Assembly (NCBI GenBank): GCA_016124615.1
Contig: WGNF01000003.1
Span: 372,001 to 436,000, forward strand
Direction: 5' to 3'
DNA: 64,000 nt
Origin: Paracoccaceae bacterium
Lineage (GTDB): Bacteria; Pseudomonadota; Alphaproteobacteria; Rhodobacterales; Rhodobacteraceae
Under the pieces are notes generated by a model, which was not told the origin of the DNA, made no database searches, and saw only the letters and a program-made list of their open reading frames with translations. Of the stretch, positions 28,178-37,257 are shown in pieces. A program made the position numbers and the translations under genes. Position 1 is the stretch's first letter. Each line of letters opens with the position of its first letter.

Positions 28178-29013
28178 CCGTCGACCCCCTGGTCCGGATC
28201 GCCGAGGCGCTGGAACGGCTGAGCCCGCCCAGGGCCCTTGCCCCTGACTTCGGCGCGGCGGATGCCTTCGTCTGGCACGTCGCCCCGGACCGGCTGGAAC
28301 CGGTGCCGAAGGTCAGCCGGGTGGATCTGGCGCTGCTGATCGGCGTCAACCGGGCGCGTGACATCCTGCTGGAAAACACGCTGCAATTCGCCCGCGGCCT
28401 GCCCGCCAACAACGCCCTGTTGTGGGGCGCGCGCGGGATGGGAAAGTCGAGCCTTGTCAAAGCGGTGCACGCCGAAGTTCGGGCGACCGGCGCAGCCCTG
28501 AAGATGGTCGAACTGCAACGCGAGGATCTGCCCTCGGTCGGCCGCCTGCTGCATCTGCTGCGCGACCGCGCCGAACGCTTCCTGCTGTTTTGCGACGACC
28601 TGTCGTTCAGCCATGATGACGAACACTACAAAAGCCTGAAGGCGGTGCTGGACGGCGGCATCGAGGGGCGGCCCGAGAATGTGGTGTTCTACGCCACCTC
28701 GAACCGCCGCCACCTGATGCCGCGCGACATGATCGAGAATGAACGGTCTTCGGCGATCAACCCCTCCGAGGCGGTTGAGGAAAAGGTCTCGCTGTCCGAC
28801 CGGTTCGGGCTGTGGCTGGGCTTCCACCCCTGCGACCAGGACGATTACCTGGCAATGATCCGGGGCTATTGCGACGCCTACGGCGTGGCGATCGACGATG
28901 CCACCCTGCGCGCCGAGGCGATCGAGTGGCAGGCAACGCGCGGCGCCCGGTCGGGCCGCGTCGCCTGGCAGTATTTCACCGATCTGGCCGGGCGGCGCGG
29001 CGTCCGGTTCTAG
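28174..29013 (+). CDS. DUF815-type AAA+ ATPase coupled to tatC
   Basis: A 279-residue P-loop ATPase. Walker A is GARGMGKSS (85-93), Walker B is [10 protein letters not shown], sensor 1 lies in [21 protein letters not shown], and [17 protein letters not shown] matches the DUF815 family, which is widespread in proteobacteria and uncharacterised. GTG 28174 overlaps the tatC stop by 4 nt, so it is probably co-translated with the Tat genes. The 6-nt gap to the convergent nlpD-like gene leaves no room for a separate terminator. A link to Tat export is inferred from position only. Confidence 0.9.
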   Translation: MTVDPLVRIAEALERLSPPRALAPDFGAADAFVWHVAPDRLEPVPKVSRVDLALLIGVNRARDILLENTLQFARGLPANNALLWGARGMGKSSLVKAVHAEVRATGAALKMVELQREDLPSVGRLLHLLRDRAERFLLFCDDLSFSHDDEHYKSLKAVLDGGIEGRPENVVFYATSNRRHLMPRDMIENERSSAINPSEAVEEKVSLSDRFGLWLGFHPCDQDDYLAMIRGYCDAYGVAIDDATLRAEAIEWQATRGARSGRVAWQYFTDLAGRRGVRF

Positions 29014-29019
29014 GCCGCC

Positions 29020-30228
29020 TCAGTTCAGCACCGTGGCCGGGTCGATCGGCTCGATCCCCTGCGACACCACGAAATGCAGGAACGCCGGGTCGCCCGCGCG
29101 GATCACGGCGATCTTCTGGCCGCGTTTCACCTTGTCGCCCTTGGCCACCGTCACCCCGTCGATGCGCTGGTAGGCCGACAGCAGGTTGCCGTCGTGGCGG
29201 ATCACCACGATCGGGAAACCATCGGTATCCTTGGTGATCGCCGCCACCGTGCCATCGCCCGAGGCGACCACGGCGCTGCCTGCGGCGGCGGCGATGTCGA
29301 TGCCTTCGGCCTTCTTGGAGAAAGGGCGGATGATCTTGCCGTCAACCGGCATGATGAACCGCGAGGCGCTGGCCGCGGTGCGATCCTTGCCTAGGTCGGG
29401 CGAGGGCGGCACCGGCGTCGCGGCGCTGGCGGCGGGTGGCGTGGTGGTCGGCAGCGGTTTCGACGCGCTCGGCGGTTCCGGCGTGGGCGAGGGTTGGCCG
29501 GGCGGCGTGACCGCCGGTGCCGCAACGGCGCGGGTCGGGTCGATGACTGGGATCAGCAGCACCTGACCCTCATGCACCGAGAGGTCGGGGCCAAGGCCGT
29601 TCCAGTCCGCCAGCGCGCGCACCGGGATGTTGTAAAGCCGCGCGATCGAATAGGCGGTCTCGCCACGCGCGACCTTGTGCCGGGTCGGCTGCGTCGCGGC
29701 CACCTTGGGCTGCGACGGTTGCGGGGCGAGGCCGGCGACCTGATTGCCCGCCGTCGGCGCCGCGCCATTGGTCTGCGAGCGGTCGATGGCGCCGGTGGCC
29801 AGCGTCGTGATGTCGATCTGGTCGTTCGCGCCGGGCGTGATCGGCCCGCTGAACGGCGCGCCGGTGGCGGGCGAGGGTTCGGAAACGCGGCCGGGCAGGG
29901 CGATCACCTCGCCATCGTTCAGGCCCGCGTTAACGTCGATGGCGTTGTAGCGCGCAAGCTCGTTGGGGGCCAGGTTCAGCCGGGCGGCGATGCTGGCGAC
30001 GGTATCGCCGCGCCGGGCGACGACGACCTGATAGCCGGGGTAGGAGATCACGCCGCGATCGTCGGGCGCGGGCCGGGCCAGCGTCGCGCGTTCGGCAGCG
30101 CCGGTGGTATTGAACCCGCCACTGACGTTACGCATGTCCCAGTCGGTCACTTGGCCGCACGAGGCAAGGGCCAGCAGCCCGACGCTCAGCAAGAGGTTGC
30201 GGTGGATCGCCGTCAGCTTCAGTGCCAT
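29020..30228 (-). CDS. nlpD: NlpD-like LysM/M23 lipoprotein with degenerate peptidase site
   Basis: A 402-residue envelope protein. Lipobox LASC has Cys at residue 24. Two LysM domains (about 67-115, QVVVARRGDTVASIAARLN; about 184-227, HKVARGETAYSIARLYN) bind peptidoglycan, followed by a Pro/Ala/Thr-rich linker and a C-terminal M23 fold (about 295-402). Catalytic M23 residues are altered: the HxxxD motif reads SKKAEGID without the His, and the HxH motif reads FLHF. This matches NlpD/EnvC-type proteins that activate amidases rather than cut. ATG 30228 has AGGCAAGG upstream; ATG 30240 is an alternative. Co-oriented with pcm and surE. Confidence 0.92.
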   Translation of the reverse strand: MALKLTAIHRNLLLSVGLLALASCGQVTDWDMRNVSGGFNTTGAAERATLARPAPDDRGVISYPGYQVVVARRGDTVASIAARLNLAPNELARYNAIDVNAGLNDGEVIALPGRVSEPSPATGAPFSGPITPGANDQIDITTLATGAIDRSQTNGAAPTAGNQVAGLAPQPSQPKVAATQPTRHKVARGETAYSIARLYNIPVRALADWNGLGPDLSVHEGQVLLIPVIDPTRAVAAPAVTPPGQPSPTPEPPSASKPLPTTTPPAASAATPVPPSPDLGKDRTAASASRFIMPVDGKIIRPFSKKAEGIDIAAAAGSAVVASGDGTVAAITKDTDGFPIVVIRHDGNLLSAYQRIDGVTVAKGDKVKRGQKIAVIRAGDPAFLHFVVSQGIEPIDPATVLN

Positions 30229-30268
30229 GCCTTGCCTCATTCCCTGTCCGGTAGACCCGGACCTATGG

Positions 30269-30910
30269 TTACTCTTGCCCAAGCCCTTCGACCAGCGGCA
30301 CAAACCGCACAGGGCGAAGTTCGTGATATTCGAACCCGCTGTCGTCGCGCGTGACCCGGATCAGGGTCTGCACCGCCCCCGACTGCCCGACTGGCAGAAC
30401 CATGATACCGCCGATCCGCAATTGAGCCAAGAGGGGCCCCGGCGGGTCTTCGGCTGCGGCGGTCACCAGAATGCGATCGAACGGCGCCTGTTCGGGCAGC
30501 CCGAAGCTGCCATCGCCGGTGACGGCGGTGATATTGGTCAGATCGAGCGCGCGAAACACCTCTTCGGCCTCGCGCACAAGGCGGCGGTGGCGGTCGACGG
30601 TATAGACCCGGCGGGCCAACTGGCTGAGGATCGCGGCCTGATAGCCCGACCCGGTGCCGACCTCCAGCACCTTGTCACGCGGCCCGACCTCCAGCGCCTG
30701 CGTCATCAGGCCGACGACCGAGGGCTGGCTGATGGTCTGGCCGCAGGCGATCGGCAGCGGCATGTCCTCGTAGGCGCGTTCGGCGAAGAGGCCCTTGACG
30801 AAGGCGCCGCGGTCGATCTTTTCCATCGCGCCCAGCACGCGGGCATCCGTCACGCCCTTGGAGCGGAGCGCGTAGAGAAAGCGCATCGTCCGCTCGGGCG
30901 TGTCGGTCAT
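30269..30910 (-). CDS. pcm: protein-L-isoaspartate O-methyltransferase
   Basis: Repairs isoaspartyl residues in damaged proteins using S-adenosylmethionine. The 213-residue protein shows the substrate motif [17 protein letters not shown] and the SAM motif [18 protein letters not shown], with [10 protein letters not shown] for the ribose contact. Family-normal length. ATG 30910 overlaps the surE stop by 4 nt; surE-pcm-nlpD is a common proteobacterial order. Confidence 0.96.
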   Translation of the reverse strand: MTDTPERTMRFLYALRSKGVTDARVLGAMEKIDRGAFVKGLFAERAYEDMPLPIACGQTISQPSVVGLMTQALEVGPRDKVLEVGTGSGYQAAILSQLARRVYTVDRHRRLVREAEEVFRALDLTNITAVTGDGSFGLPEQAPFDRILVTAAAEDPPGPLLAQLRIGGIMVLPVGQSGAVQTLIRVTRDDSGFEYHELRPVRFVPLVEGLGQE

Positions 30911-31692
30911 TCCAGCCGCTCCCTCAGGCTGGCCAGCTGGTCATGCGCGGTCAGGTCGGCGCGCATCGGCGTGACCGAGATATACCCCTCGACATTGGCG
31001 GTCACGTCGGTGCCGGGGCCGGTGGGCAGATGCTGCGCGCCGCCCTTGATCCACAGGAACCGCCGACCCGAGGGCGACTGCACCGGCTCGACCGAAAAGG
31101 TGGTGTAGTCGCGAAAGCCTTGCGCGGTAACGCGGGTGCCCTTCACCTCGGCGGCGCCGCAGGGCGGAAAGTTCACGTTGTAGAAGGTGCGATAGGCGCG
31201 ATCCTCCCAATGGCCATGCGCCAGCAGCCGTTTGACAAGGCCCGCGCCGTGATGGATCGCGGCCTCGAAGGGATCGTCCAGCGCCTCGGTGCGCGGGCCC
31301 ATGAACTGGCTCAGCGCGATGGCGGGCAGGCCCTGCAACGCCGCCTCCATCGCGCCGCCGATGGTGCCGGAGTAAAGCGTGTTCTCGCCCGCGTTGTTGC
31401 CCCGGTTCACGCCCGACAGCACCAGATCGGGCCGCCGGTCGCCCAGCACGTCATGCAGCCCGGCCAGCACGCAATCGGCGGGCGAGCCTTCGGCGGCAAA
31501 GCGGCGGGGGCCAAGCTCGGCGATCATGGTGGGGTGGGTGTAGCTGATGCAATGGCCGACGCCGGATTGTTCAAAGGCGGGGGCGACGGTCCAGACCTCG
31601 CCGCCGGGGCCCGCCACATCCTCGGCGATGGCCTGCAGCACGGCCAGACCGGGAGCGTTGATGCCGTCGTCGTTGGTGATGAGAATGCGCAT
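30907..31692 (-). CDS. surE: 5'/3'-nucleotidase SurE
   Basis: Metal-dependent nucleoside monophosphate phosphatase, 261 residues. The N-terminal [16 protein letters not shown] contains the conserved adjacent aspartates, and [25 protein letters not shown] carries the remaining metal and phosphate ligands. Translationally coupled to pcm. Upstream, a copy of the 3'-end intergenic element lies between this gene and the SDR gene that precedes it. Confidence 0.97.
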   Translation of the reverse strand: MRILITNDDGINAPGLAVLQAIAEDVAGPGGEVWTVAPAFEQSGVGHCISYTHPTMIAELGPRRFAAEGSPADCVLAGLHDVLGDRRPDLVLSGVNRGNNAGENTLYSGTIGGAMEAALQGLPAIALSQFMGPRTEALDDPFEAAIHHGAGLVKRLLAHGHWEDRAYRTFYNVNFPPCGAAEVKGTRVTAQGFRDYTTFSVEPVQSPSGRRFLWIKGGAQHLPTGPGTDVTANVEGYISVTPMRADLTAHDQLASLRERLE

Positions 31693-31821
31693 CCGCTACC
31701 CCTGCTGCCCAGACCTTGCTTAGTCGAGCGGGGCGCGCGGAACAAGGCTTGCAGGGCCATCGGCGCCAGGTGTTGCGCGATGGTCCCGGCGGGATCGCCA
31801 GCGGCGGCGTGCGCCTTCGGC

Positions 31822-31844
31822 GAGGATATTTTCGCCAGTAAGAA
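31822..31844 (-). repeat. 3'-end intergenic element, copy 2
   Basis: On the minus strand, 11 nt after the SDR stop, the sequence reads TTCTTACTGGCGAAAATATC, then CTCGCCGAAGGCGCACGCC with a small GGCG/CGCC fold. It differs from copy 3 by one base in the AT-rich core and from copy 1 by a few. The 163-nt gap 31693-31855 contains no other feature I can support. Confidence 0.7.
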
Positions 31845-31855
31845 CGGGCTGGGGC

Positions 31856-32503
31856 TCAGAGCCCGGCGATCAACCGCGTGGCCTCGTCCTTTGGGGCGGC
31901 CAGCGGGGCGCGTGGTTCGCCGGGAAAGAAGCGGGCGCGGGTGGCGGTGGGCATCGGCGCCGGCGTCTCGATCAGCACGCGCGGACCGGTGGAGGGCGTT
32001 TCCGCCTGCCAGCTGCGGGCCAGCGCGATCTGCGCCGCCTTGGTGGCCCCATAGGCGCCGAAGAACTTCTGCCCGGCGCGGGGATCGTCGAGGAAGAGCG
32101 CGGTGCCCGCCGGGGCGGCGCGCAGCAGCGGTTCGACCATGCCGATCAGGGTGGCGGTGGCCTTGACGTTGGTGGCAATCGAGCGGTCCATGTCCTTGCC
32201 GTCGATATGCCCCGCGGGTGACAGCGGCGCGGCATGGATCGCGGTGTGAACCCAGAGGTCGGCATGGCCCCAGCGGTCGTAGATGCCGCGGCAAAGCTGG
32301 CGCATTGCATCCTCGATGGTGATGTCCATCGGCGCCAGCGTGGCCTGCCCACCGGCGGCCTGAATGCGGTCGTCCAGTTCCTCCAGCCCGCCGGTGGTGC
32401 GGGCGACGGCGACGACATGCCAGCCACTGGCGGCCAGCGCCTCGGCGATGGCGGCGCCAAGCCCGCGCGAGGCGCCGGTGACAAGGGCGATACGGTCGGT
32501 CAT
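31856..32503 (-). CDS. short-chain dehydrogenase/reductase family protein
   Basis: A 215-residue Rossmann protein starting MTDRIALVTGASRGLGAAIAEAL (TGxxxGxG motif). The catalytic YxxxK is present as YGATK. The NNAG motif is replaced by VHTAIHAAP. It ends shortly after a PTATRARFFPGEP loop that suggests binding of a small substrate; the C-terminus DEATRLIAGL is typical of this SDR group next to purF in Rhodobacterales. Its substrate is unknown. The start at 32503 is chosen as the first Met before the nucleotide motif; an upstream frame to 32782 belongs to the neighbouring gene's shadow. Confidence 0.88.
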   Translation of the reverse strand: MTDRIALVTGASRGLGAAIAEALAASGWHVVAVARTTGGLEELDDRIQAAGGQATLAPMDITIEDAMRQLCRGIYDRWGHADLWVHTAIHAAPLSPAGHIDGKDMDRSIATNVKATATLIGMVEPLLRAAPAGTALFLDDPRAGQKFFGAYGATKAAQIALARSWQAETPSTGPRVLIETPAPMPTATRARFFPGEPRAPLAAPKDEATRLIAGL

Positions 32504-32519
32504 GGCGGGGCCTTTCGGG

Positions 32520-33044
32520 TCAGTCCGGCAGGAAGGATTCGGGGATGTCGAAGCTGTCGGCGGGGTCGTCGGTGACAAGGCCGTAGCGCACGAAAAGGTC
32601 GGGGCCAAGTTCGCTGGTGTCGGGCCCCTTGCAGGCGATGTCGGCGACGTCGGCACCGTCCTTGGTGACGCTGACGCCCGCCACGCTGCGCGGCGCGCCG
32701 TTCGGGCCCCAGCGGCCGATGGCGGTGAAGACGGTGTAGCTGTAGGCGCCATTGGCAAAACCAAGCCAGGCGCCGCCGCCACCGGAATACATCATCGTGC
32801 CGGACCGGAAGGCCTCGGTCGGGGTGGTGCCGGTGGGCGGGTAGGCGAGGTCGATTTTTGCTGCGGTGCCATAGCGATATTGCAGCCCGCGCCCGCCTTC
32901 GGTTTCGCAGACCGACAGCAGGCGGCTGCCGGTGGAGCAGGTGAAGGCCACCGCCTCGCCCTTGGCGCACAGCGAGGGTGGCGCGGCGGCGGCGGGGCCT
33001 GCCAGCGCGAGGGTGGCGAGGGGGATCAGGGCGAAGCGGTACAT
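32520..33044 (-). CDS. secreted protein of unknown function
   Basis: A 174-residue protein with a signal peptide MYRFALIPLATLALAGPAAAA and cleavage near residue 20. The mature part has four cysteines (LCAKGEAVAFTC, SVCETEGG, IACKGPD), likely forming disulfides in the periplasm, and beta-strand-rich text (LQYRYGTAAKIDLAYPP, MMYSGGGGAWLGFANGAYSYTVF). No family is recognised. It lies 16 nt upstream of the SDR gene and 94 nt after the purF stop, all on the minus strand. Confidence 0.75.
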   Translation of the reverse strand: MYRFALIPLATLALAGPAAAAPPSLCAKGEAVAFTCSTGSRLLSVCETEGGRGLQYRYGTAAKIDLAYPPTGTTPTEAFRSGTMMYSGGGGAWLGFANGAYSYTVFTAIGRWGPNGAPRSVAGVSVTKDGADVADIACKGPDTSELGPDLFVRYGLVTDDPADSFDIPESFLPD

Positions 33045-33138
33045 CGGGAACCTTTTGCCGGGGGTGCCCCGACGATCTGCCAGAACCGGCGCCGGGGGAC
33101 AAGCGATCCGCCGCGCGCCCGGCCCGCCGGGGCTGCGA

Positions 33139-34626
33139 CTATTCCGCCGCCTTCATTGCGAAACCCTTTTCGATCATGTCGGCCGGGCTGACCGGATAAT
33201 CGCCCGAGAAGCAGGCATCGCAATACTGCGGCGCCTTCGGGTCACGGCCCGCCGCCTCGCCCGCGGCGCGATAAAGGCCGTCGAGGCTGATGAACTTCAG
33301 GCTGTCGACGCCGATGAACGCACGCATTTCCTCTTCGGTCATCGTGGCGGCCAGCAGCTTGCCGCGTTCGGGTGTGTCGACGCCGTAAAAGCAGGGCCAG
33401 GCGGTCGGCGGCGAGGCGATGCGGAAATGCACCTCGGCCGCGCCCGCCTCAAGGATCATCTCGCGGATCTTCACCGAGGTTGTGCCGCGCACCACCGAAT
33501 CGTCGACCAGGATCACCCGCTTGCCCTTGATCAGCGCGCGGTTGACGTTCAGCTTCAGCCGCACGCCCATGTTGCGGATCTGCTCGGTCGGCTCGATGAA
33601 GGTCCGGCCCATGTACTGGTTGCGGATGATCCCCATTGCATAGGGGATGCCGGATTGCTGGCTGTAGCCGATCGCCGCCGGGGTGCCGCTGTCGGGCACC
33701 GGGCAGACGAGGTCGGCATCCACCGGCGCCTCTTTCGCCAGTTCCACGCCGATCTGGCGGCGGGTTTCATAGACCGAGCGGCCGCCGAGGATGGAATCGG
33801 GGCGGCTGAAATAGACGTGTTCGAAGATGCAGAAGCGTGCGGCCCGGCGTTCGAACGGGTGGAAGCTTTCGATCTTGCCGTTCTCGATCACCACCATTTC
33901 GCCGGGCTCGATCTCGCGCACGAATTCGGCGCCGATGATGTCCAGCCCGCAGGTTTCCGACGACAGCACCCAGCCGCCATTCGCGCCGACCGGGCCGACG
34001 CGGCCCAGCACCAGCGGGCGCACCCCCAGCGCGTCGCGCACGCCGATCAGCTTGGTGCGGGTCATGGCGACCACGGAAAAGGCGCCCTCGACCCGGCGCA
34101 GCGCGTCTTTCATCCGCTCGGGGATGTTCTTCTGGATCGAGCGCGCCATCAGGTGGATGATGCATTCGCTGTCGGACGAGGACTGGAAGATCGAGCCGCG
34201 CTCGATCAGTTCGCGCCGAAGGGCGGTGGCGTTGGTCAGGTTGCCGTTGTGCGCGATGGCGCAGCCGCCCATCGAGAACTCGCCAAAGAACGGCTGCACG
34301 TCGCGGATCGCGGTGGCGCCCTTCGATCCGGCGGTGGAATAGCGCACATGGCCGATGCCGATCGAGCCCGGCAGCGTATCCATCACGTCGGCCTTGGTGA
34401 AATTGTCGCGCACATAGCCAAAGCGGCGGGCCGAATTGAAGCCGGTCAGCGGGTCATGGGTGACGATGCCACCCGCCTCCTGGCCACGATGTTGCAGCGC
34501 GTGCATGCCGAGGGCGACGAAATTGGCGGCGTCGGTCACGCCGATCACGCCGAAGATGCCGCATTCCTCATGCAGCTTGTCATCATCATTCGGCGGATCG
34601 AACGGATGACGAGGAAATTGGGGCAT
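33139..34626 (-). CDS. purF: amidophosphoribosyltransferase
   Basis: Makes 5-phosphoribosylamine, the first committed step of purine synthesis. The glutaminase nucleophile is C22 (HEECGIFGVIG) after a short propeptide; HRGQEAGGIVTHD and NGNLTNATALR are further glutaminase motifs, and VILVDDSVVRGTTSVKIREMI is the PRPP-binding loop. ATG 34626 (MPQFPRHPFDPP, 495 residues) is preferred because GGAGG is then 9 nt upstream; ATG 34635 touches that site. Follows cvpA with 76 nt between, an order shared with many proteobacteria. Confidence 0.97.
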   Translation of the reverse strand: MPQFPRHPFDPPNDDDKLHEECGIFGVIGVTDAANFVALGMHALQHRGQEAGGIVTHDPLTGFNSARRFGYVRDNFTKADVMDTLPGSIGIGHVRYSTAGSKGATAIRDVQPFFGEFSMGGCAIAHNGNLTNATALRRELIERGSIFQSSSDSECIIHLMARSIQKNIPERMKDALRRVEGAFSVVAMTRTKLIGVRDALGVRPLVLGRVGPVGANGGWVLSSETCGLDIIGAEFVREIEPGEMVVIENGKIESFHPFERRAARFCIFEHVYFSRPDSILGGRSVYETRRQIGVELAKEAPVDADLVCPVPDSGTPAAIGYSQQSGIPYAMGIIRNQYMGRTFIEPTEQIRNMGVRLKLNVNRALIKGKRVILVDDSVVRGTTSVKIREMILEAGAAEVHFRIASPPTAWPCFYGVDTPERGKLLAATMTEEEMRAFIGVDSLKFISLDGLYRAAGEAAGRDPKAPQYCDACFSGDYPVSPADMIEKGFAMKAAE

Positions 34627-34702
34627 GGACGGCATCCTCCGAATCCCGGCGGCGAGCGGTGCCCCTCATGTAGTGCGTCGTTACCGAAGTGTCACGCGGC
34701 GA

Positions 34703-35347
34703 TCAGTTGCTGACCGTGCCGGTTGTGCCCGTGGCCGCCGGAGCGGTGCTGCCAGCGGGCGGGGTGGTTGCCGATTTCACGCCACCGGCGGCCGGGGCGC
34801 CGCAATCGCCCACGAGATGTTCGTATTTAGCCACCACCCAGTTGGGCGCGTCAGAGGGGATCTGCTTGTTGATCTGGGCCTCGAACTGCGCGAACACGCT
34901 GGCCGAGCGGCTTTTGGCCACCATCGGCACCGCTTCGGCGCCCATCGTGCGCTGGTAGACGAGGAAGGCGACCGCCACCAGCAACACGCCGCGCGCCACG
35001 CCGAACAGGAAGCCAAGGCCCTGATCGACGCCGCCGACGGCCGACTGGCGCACCACCGAGGCGAAGAGCGGGGTGAAGAACGACATCACGATCAGCCCGA
35101 CCGCGAAGACCGCCGTGAAGGCGGCGATGATCGACAATTCGCACGAGCCTTTCAGGAATTCGCCGACGACCGGGATTTCCTTCATCAGCGGTTCTGCCTG
35201 ATGGGCGAAGGTATAGGCCAGCACCGCGGCCACCACCCAGCCGGCGATCGCCAGCACCTCGCGCACGAAGCCGCGCGAATAGGCCAGAATCGCCGAGAGG
35301 ACGATGACGATGGCCACGACCCCGTCGACGATGGTGAACGCCTGCAT
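34703..35347 (-). CDS. cvpA: CvpA family membrane protein
   Basis: A 214-residue inner-membrane protein of the colicin V production family with four hydrophobic helices (starting FTIVDGVVAIVIVLSAILAYSRGFVREVLAIAG). The RGFVRE segment after the first helix is the family signature. A C-terminal Pro/Ala/Gly/Thr-rich tail of about 30 residues (PAAGGVKSATTPPAG) is periplasmic or disordered. GGAGGGAGC precedes the ATG. Stands between radA and purF. Confidence 0.93.
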   Translation of the reverse strand: MQAFTIVDGVVAIVIVLSAILAYSRGFVREVLAIAGWVVAAVLAYTFAHQAEPLMKEIPVVGEFLKGSCELSIIAAFTAVFAVGLIVMSFFTPLFASVVRQSAVGGVDQGLGFLFGVARGVLLVAVAFLVYQRTMGAEAVPMVAKSRSASVFAQFEAQINKQIPSDAPNWVVAKYEHLVGDCGAPAAGGVKSATTPPAGSTAPAATGTTGTVSN

Positions 35348-35365
35348 TCCTAGCTCCCTCCGGGC

Positions 35366-36733
35366 TTAGCCCGCGCCGAACATGTCGCCCACGAACGCCG
35401 TCAAGTCGGGCATCTCGCGCAGCCGCATCCCCTCTCCGCCGCCGATCTTGGAGCGGGAGGGCGCGATTGCCGTTGAGAAACCAAGTTTTCGCGCTTCTTT
35501 CAACCTGTTTTCGGTCTGCCCCACCGGACGCAGGGCGCCCGACAGGCTGATTTCGCCGAAAACCACGCACTCTGGCGGAAGTGCCACATCTTCCCTTGCG
35601 GAAAGCAGCGCGGCCGCCACGGCCAGATCGGCGGCGGGTTCGCTGACCTTCATGCCGCCCGCGACGTTCAGGAAGACGTCGAGTCCGGCGAAGGGGATGG
35701 CGCAGCGCGCCTCCAGCACCGCGAGGATGGTGGACAGCCGCCCACCGTCGAGGCCGACCACCGTGCGGCGCGGCGTGCCAAGGGTGGAGGGCGCGACAAG
35801 GGCCTGAATCTCGGTCAGCACCGGGCGGGTGCCTTCGATGCCGGCAAAGACCACCGATCCGGGCGTGGATTGCCCGCGTTCAGACAGAAACAGCGCCGAG
35901 GGGTTGGTGACCTGCGCCAGCCCGCTGCCGGTCATCTCGAACACGCCGATCTCGTCCGCGGCGCCAAAGCGGTTCTTGACCGCGCGGAGGATGCGGAACT
36001 GGTGGCCGCGCTCGCCCTCGAAATAAAGCACGGTATCGACCATGTGTTCCACCACCCGCGGCCCGGCGATCTGGCCGTCCTTGGTGACATGGCCGACCAG
36101 GATCACCGAGGTGCCGCGCCGCTTGGCGAAGGTCACCAACTCATGACAGGCGGCACGGACCTGCGCGACCGAGCCGGGGGCGGATTCGACATTGTCGGCC
36201 CACATCGTCTGGATCGAGTCGATCACCGCCAACGCGGGGCGTTCGGTATCCAGCGTGGTCAGGATGTCGCGCAGGTTGGTTTCGGCCCCCAGCTGCACCG
36301 GGGCATCGGCCAGGCCAAGACGCTGCGCGCGCATGCGCACCTGCGCGGCGGCCTCCTCGCCCGAGATGTAAAGGCAGGGCAGCCCCGCGCGGGCAAAGGC
36401 GGCGGTGGCCTGCAACAGCAGCGTGGATTTGCCGATGCCGGGATCGCCGCCGACAAGGATGGCGCTGGCGGGCACGAGGCCGCCGCCCAGCACGCGGTCG
36501 AATTCATCCATGCCGGAAAGGGTGCGCGGCGGTGGCGGCTCTTCCGTCGCCAGCGTGCCCAGCGGGATGGCGCGGCCCCGGCTGGCACCCAGCGACCGCG
36601 CGGCGGGCCCGGCCGACAGCGGCGCCTCTTCCACGATGGAATTCCAGGCGCCGCAGGCATCGCAGCGCCCGGCCCATTTCTTGTGGACGGCGCCGCAGGC
36701 GGTGCAGGTGAACTGGGGGGCGGGTTTGGCCAT
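35366..36733 (-). CDS. radA: DNA repair protein RadA
   Basis: RecA-like ATPase that promotes branch migration in recombination. The zinc finger is C10, C13, C24, C27 (CTACGAVHKKWAGRCDAC); the Walker A motif is VGGDPGIGKSTLL near 90-103; the RadA-specific KNRFGAADEIGVFEM follows, and the Lon-like C-terminal domain (FLNVAGGMKVSEPAADLAVAAALLS) ends the 455-residue protein. Start at 36733 is the only Met before the zinc finger. Ends 18 nt before cvpA. Confidence 0.97.
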   Translation of the reverse strand: MAKPAPQFTCTACGAVHKKWAGRCDACGAWNSIVEEAPLSAGPAARSLGASRGRAIPLGTLATEEPPPPRTLSGMDEFDRVLGGGLVPASAILVGGDPGIGKSTLLLQATAAFARAGLPCLYISGEEAAAQVRMRAQRLGLADAPVQLGAETNLRDILTTLDTERPALAVIDSIQTMWADNVESAPGSVAQVRAACHELVTFAKRRGTSVILVGHVTKDGQIAGPRVVEHMVDTVLYFEGERGHQFRILRAVKNRFGAADEIGVFEMTGSGLAQVTNPSALFLSERGQSTPGSVVFAGIEGTRPVLTEIQALVAPSTLGTPRRTVVGLDGGRLSTILAVLEARCAIPFAGLDVFLNVAGGMKVSEPAADLAVAAALLSAREDVALPPECVVFGEISLSGALRPVGQTENRLKEARKLGFSTAIAPSRSKIGGGEGMRLREMPDLTAFVGDMFGAG

Positions 36734-36769
36734 GCCCCTTGTTGCCCGAGCGGCAGGCGGGGCGCAAGG

Positions 36770-36815
36770 CCGGGGGTCAACCCCCGGACCCCCGGGATAT
36801 TTTCACCAGTAAGAA
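36770..36815 (-). repeat. 3'-end intergenic element, copy 3 (hairpin-bearing)
   Basis: On the minus strand, 1 nt behind the PqiA-like stop codon, reads TTCTTACTGGTGAAAATATC followed by a G-rich stretch and a hairpin CCGGGGG-TTGA-CCCCCGG (36770-36787). It fills the whole gap between the PqiA-like gene and radA. Same architecture and orientation as copy 1. Confidence 0.75.
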
Positions 36816-36816
36816 A

Positions 36817-37257
36817 TCAGCGGGAAGAGGCGGCCGGGATCAACGACAGCGCCAGCGAGGCGAGGATGCAGCCGGTGAAGAACCACAGGCCCCAGGCGGT
36901 CTCGACATGGGCGAGGCCGACACCCTTCACGATGACGATGTAAAGCGCGAGCAGGAAGACCTCGGCCATCGACAGTTTGCCAAGGACCGGCAGCACCGGG
37001 CGCAGGCGCGCGGGCAGCCAGCCCGCGAATTGCAGCGCCAGCGCCAGCGTCTTGAGCCATGGCACCACGATGGCGAACAGCGCGACCAGTAGGGCGAGCG
37101 CGCGATCGGTGTGCCAGAGCGACTGCAGGCCGGTCAGCACCGAGATCTCCGATAGCCCGAACAGCGGCAGCAGGCCCGCGCGCAAGAGCGGCGCGGCCCA
37201 GGACAGCGGCAGCGCGACGAGGAGCACGAGGCTCAGGAGAAGCGGCAGCCGCCTCAT
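36817..37257 (-). CDS. PqiA-like membrane protein
   Basis: A 146-residue inner-membrane protein with four hydrophobic helices. The stretch DRALALLVALFAIVVPWLKTLAL and the LGKLSMAEVFLLALYIVIVKG segment match the paraquat-inducible protein A (PqiA) repeat; it corresponds to a single PqiA domain rather than the double-domain E. coli protein, and I see no CxxC zinc-ribbon cysteines. Start 37257 overlaps the stop of the upstream gene by 4 nt. It is co-directional with mlaF-mlaE, and PqiA proteins act with MCE-type lipid carriers elsewhere. Confidence 0.82.
   Translation of the reverse strand: MRRLPLLLSLVLLVALPLSWAAPLLRAGLLPLFGLSEISVLTGLQSLWHTDRALALLVALFAIVVPWLKTLALALQFAGWLPARLRPVLPVLGKLSMAEVFLLALYIVIVKGVGLAHVETAWGLWFFTGCILASLALSLIPAASSR

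Noticed and set aside
32234..34713. Plus-strand frames opposite the SDR, secreted protein and purF genes
   Set aside because: Composition (repetitive Arg/Gly/His/Ala), absence of ribosome sites and complete overlap with secure minus-strand genes mark them as shadows.
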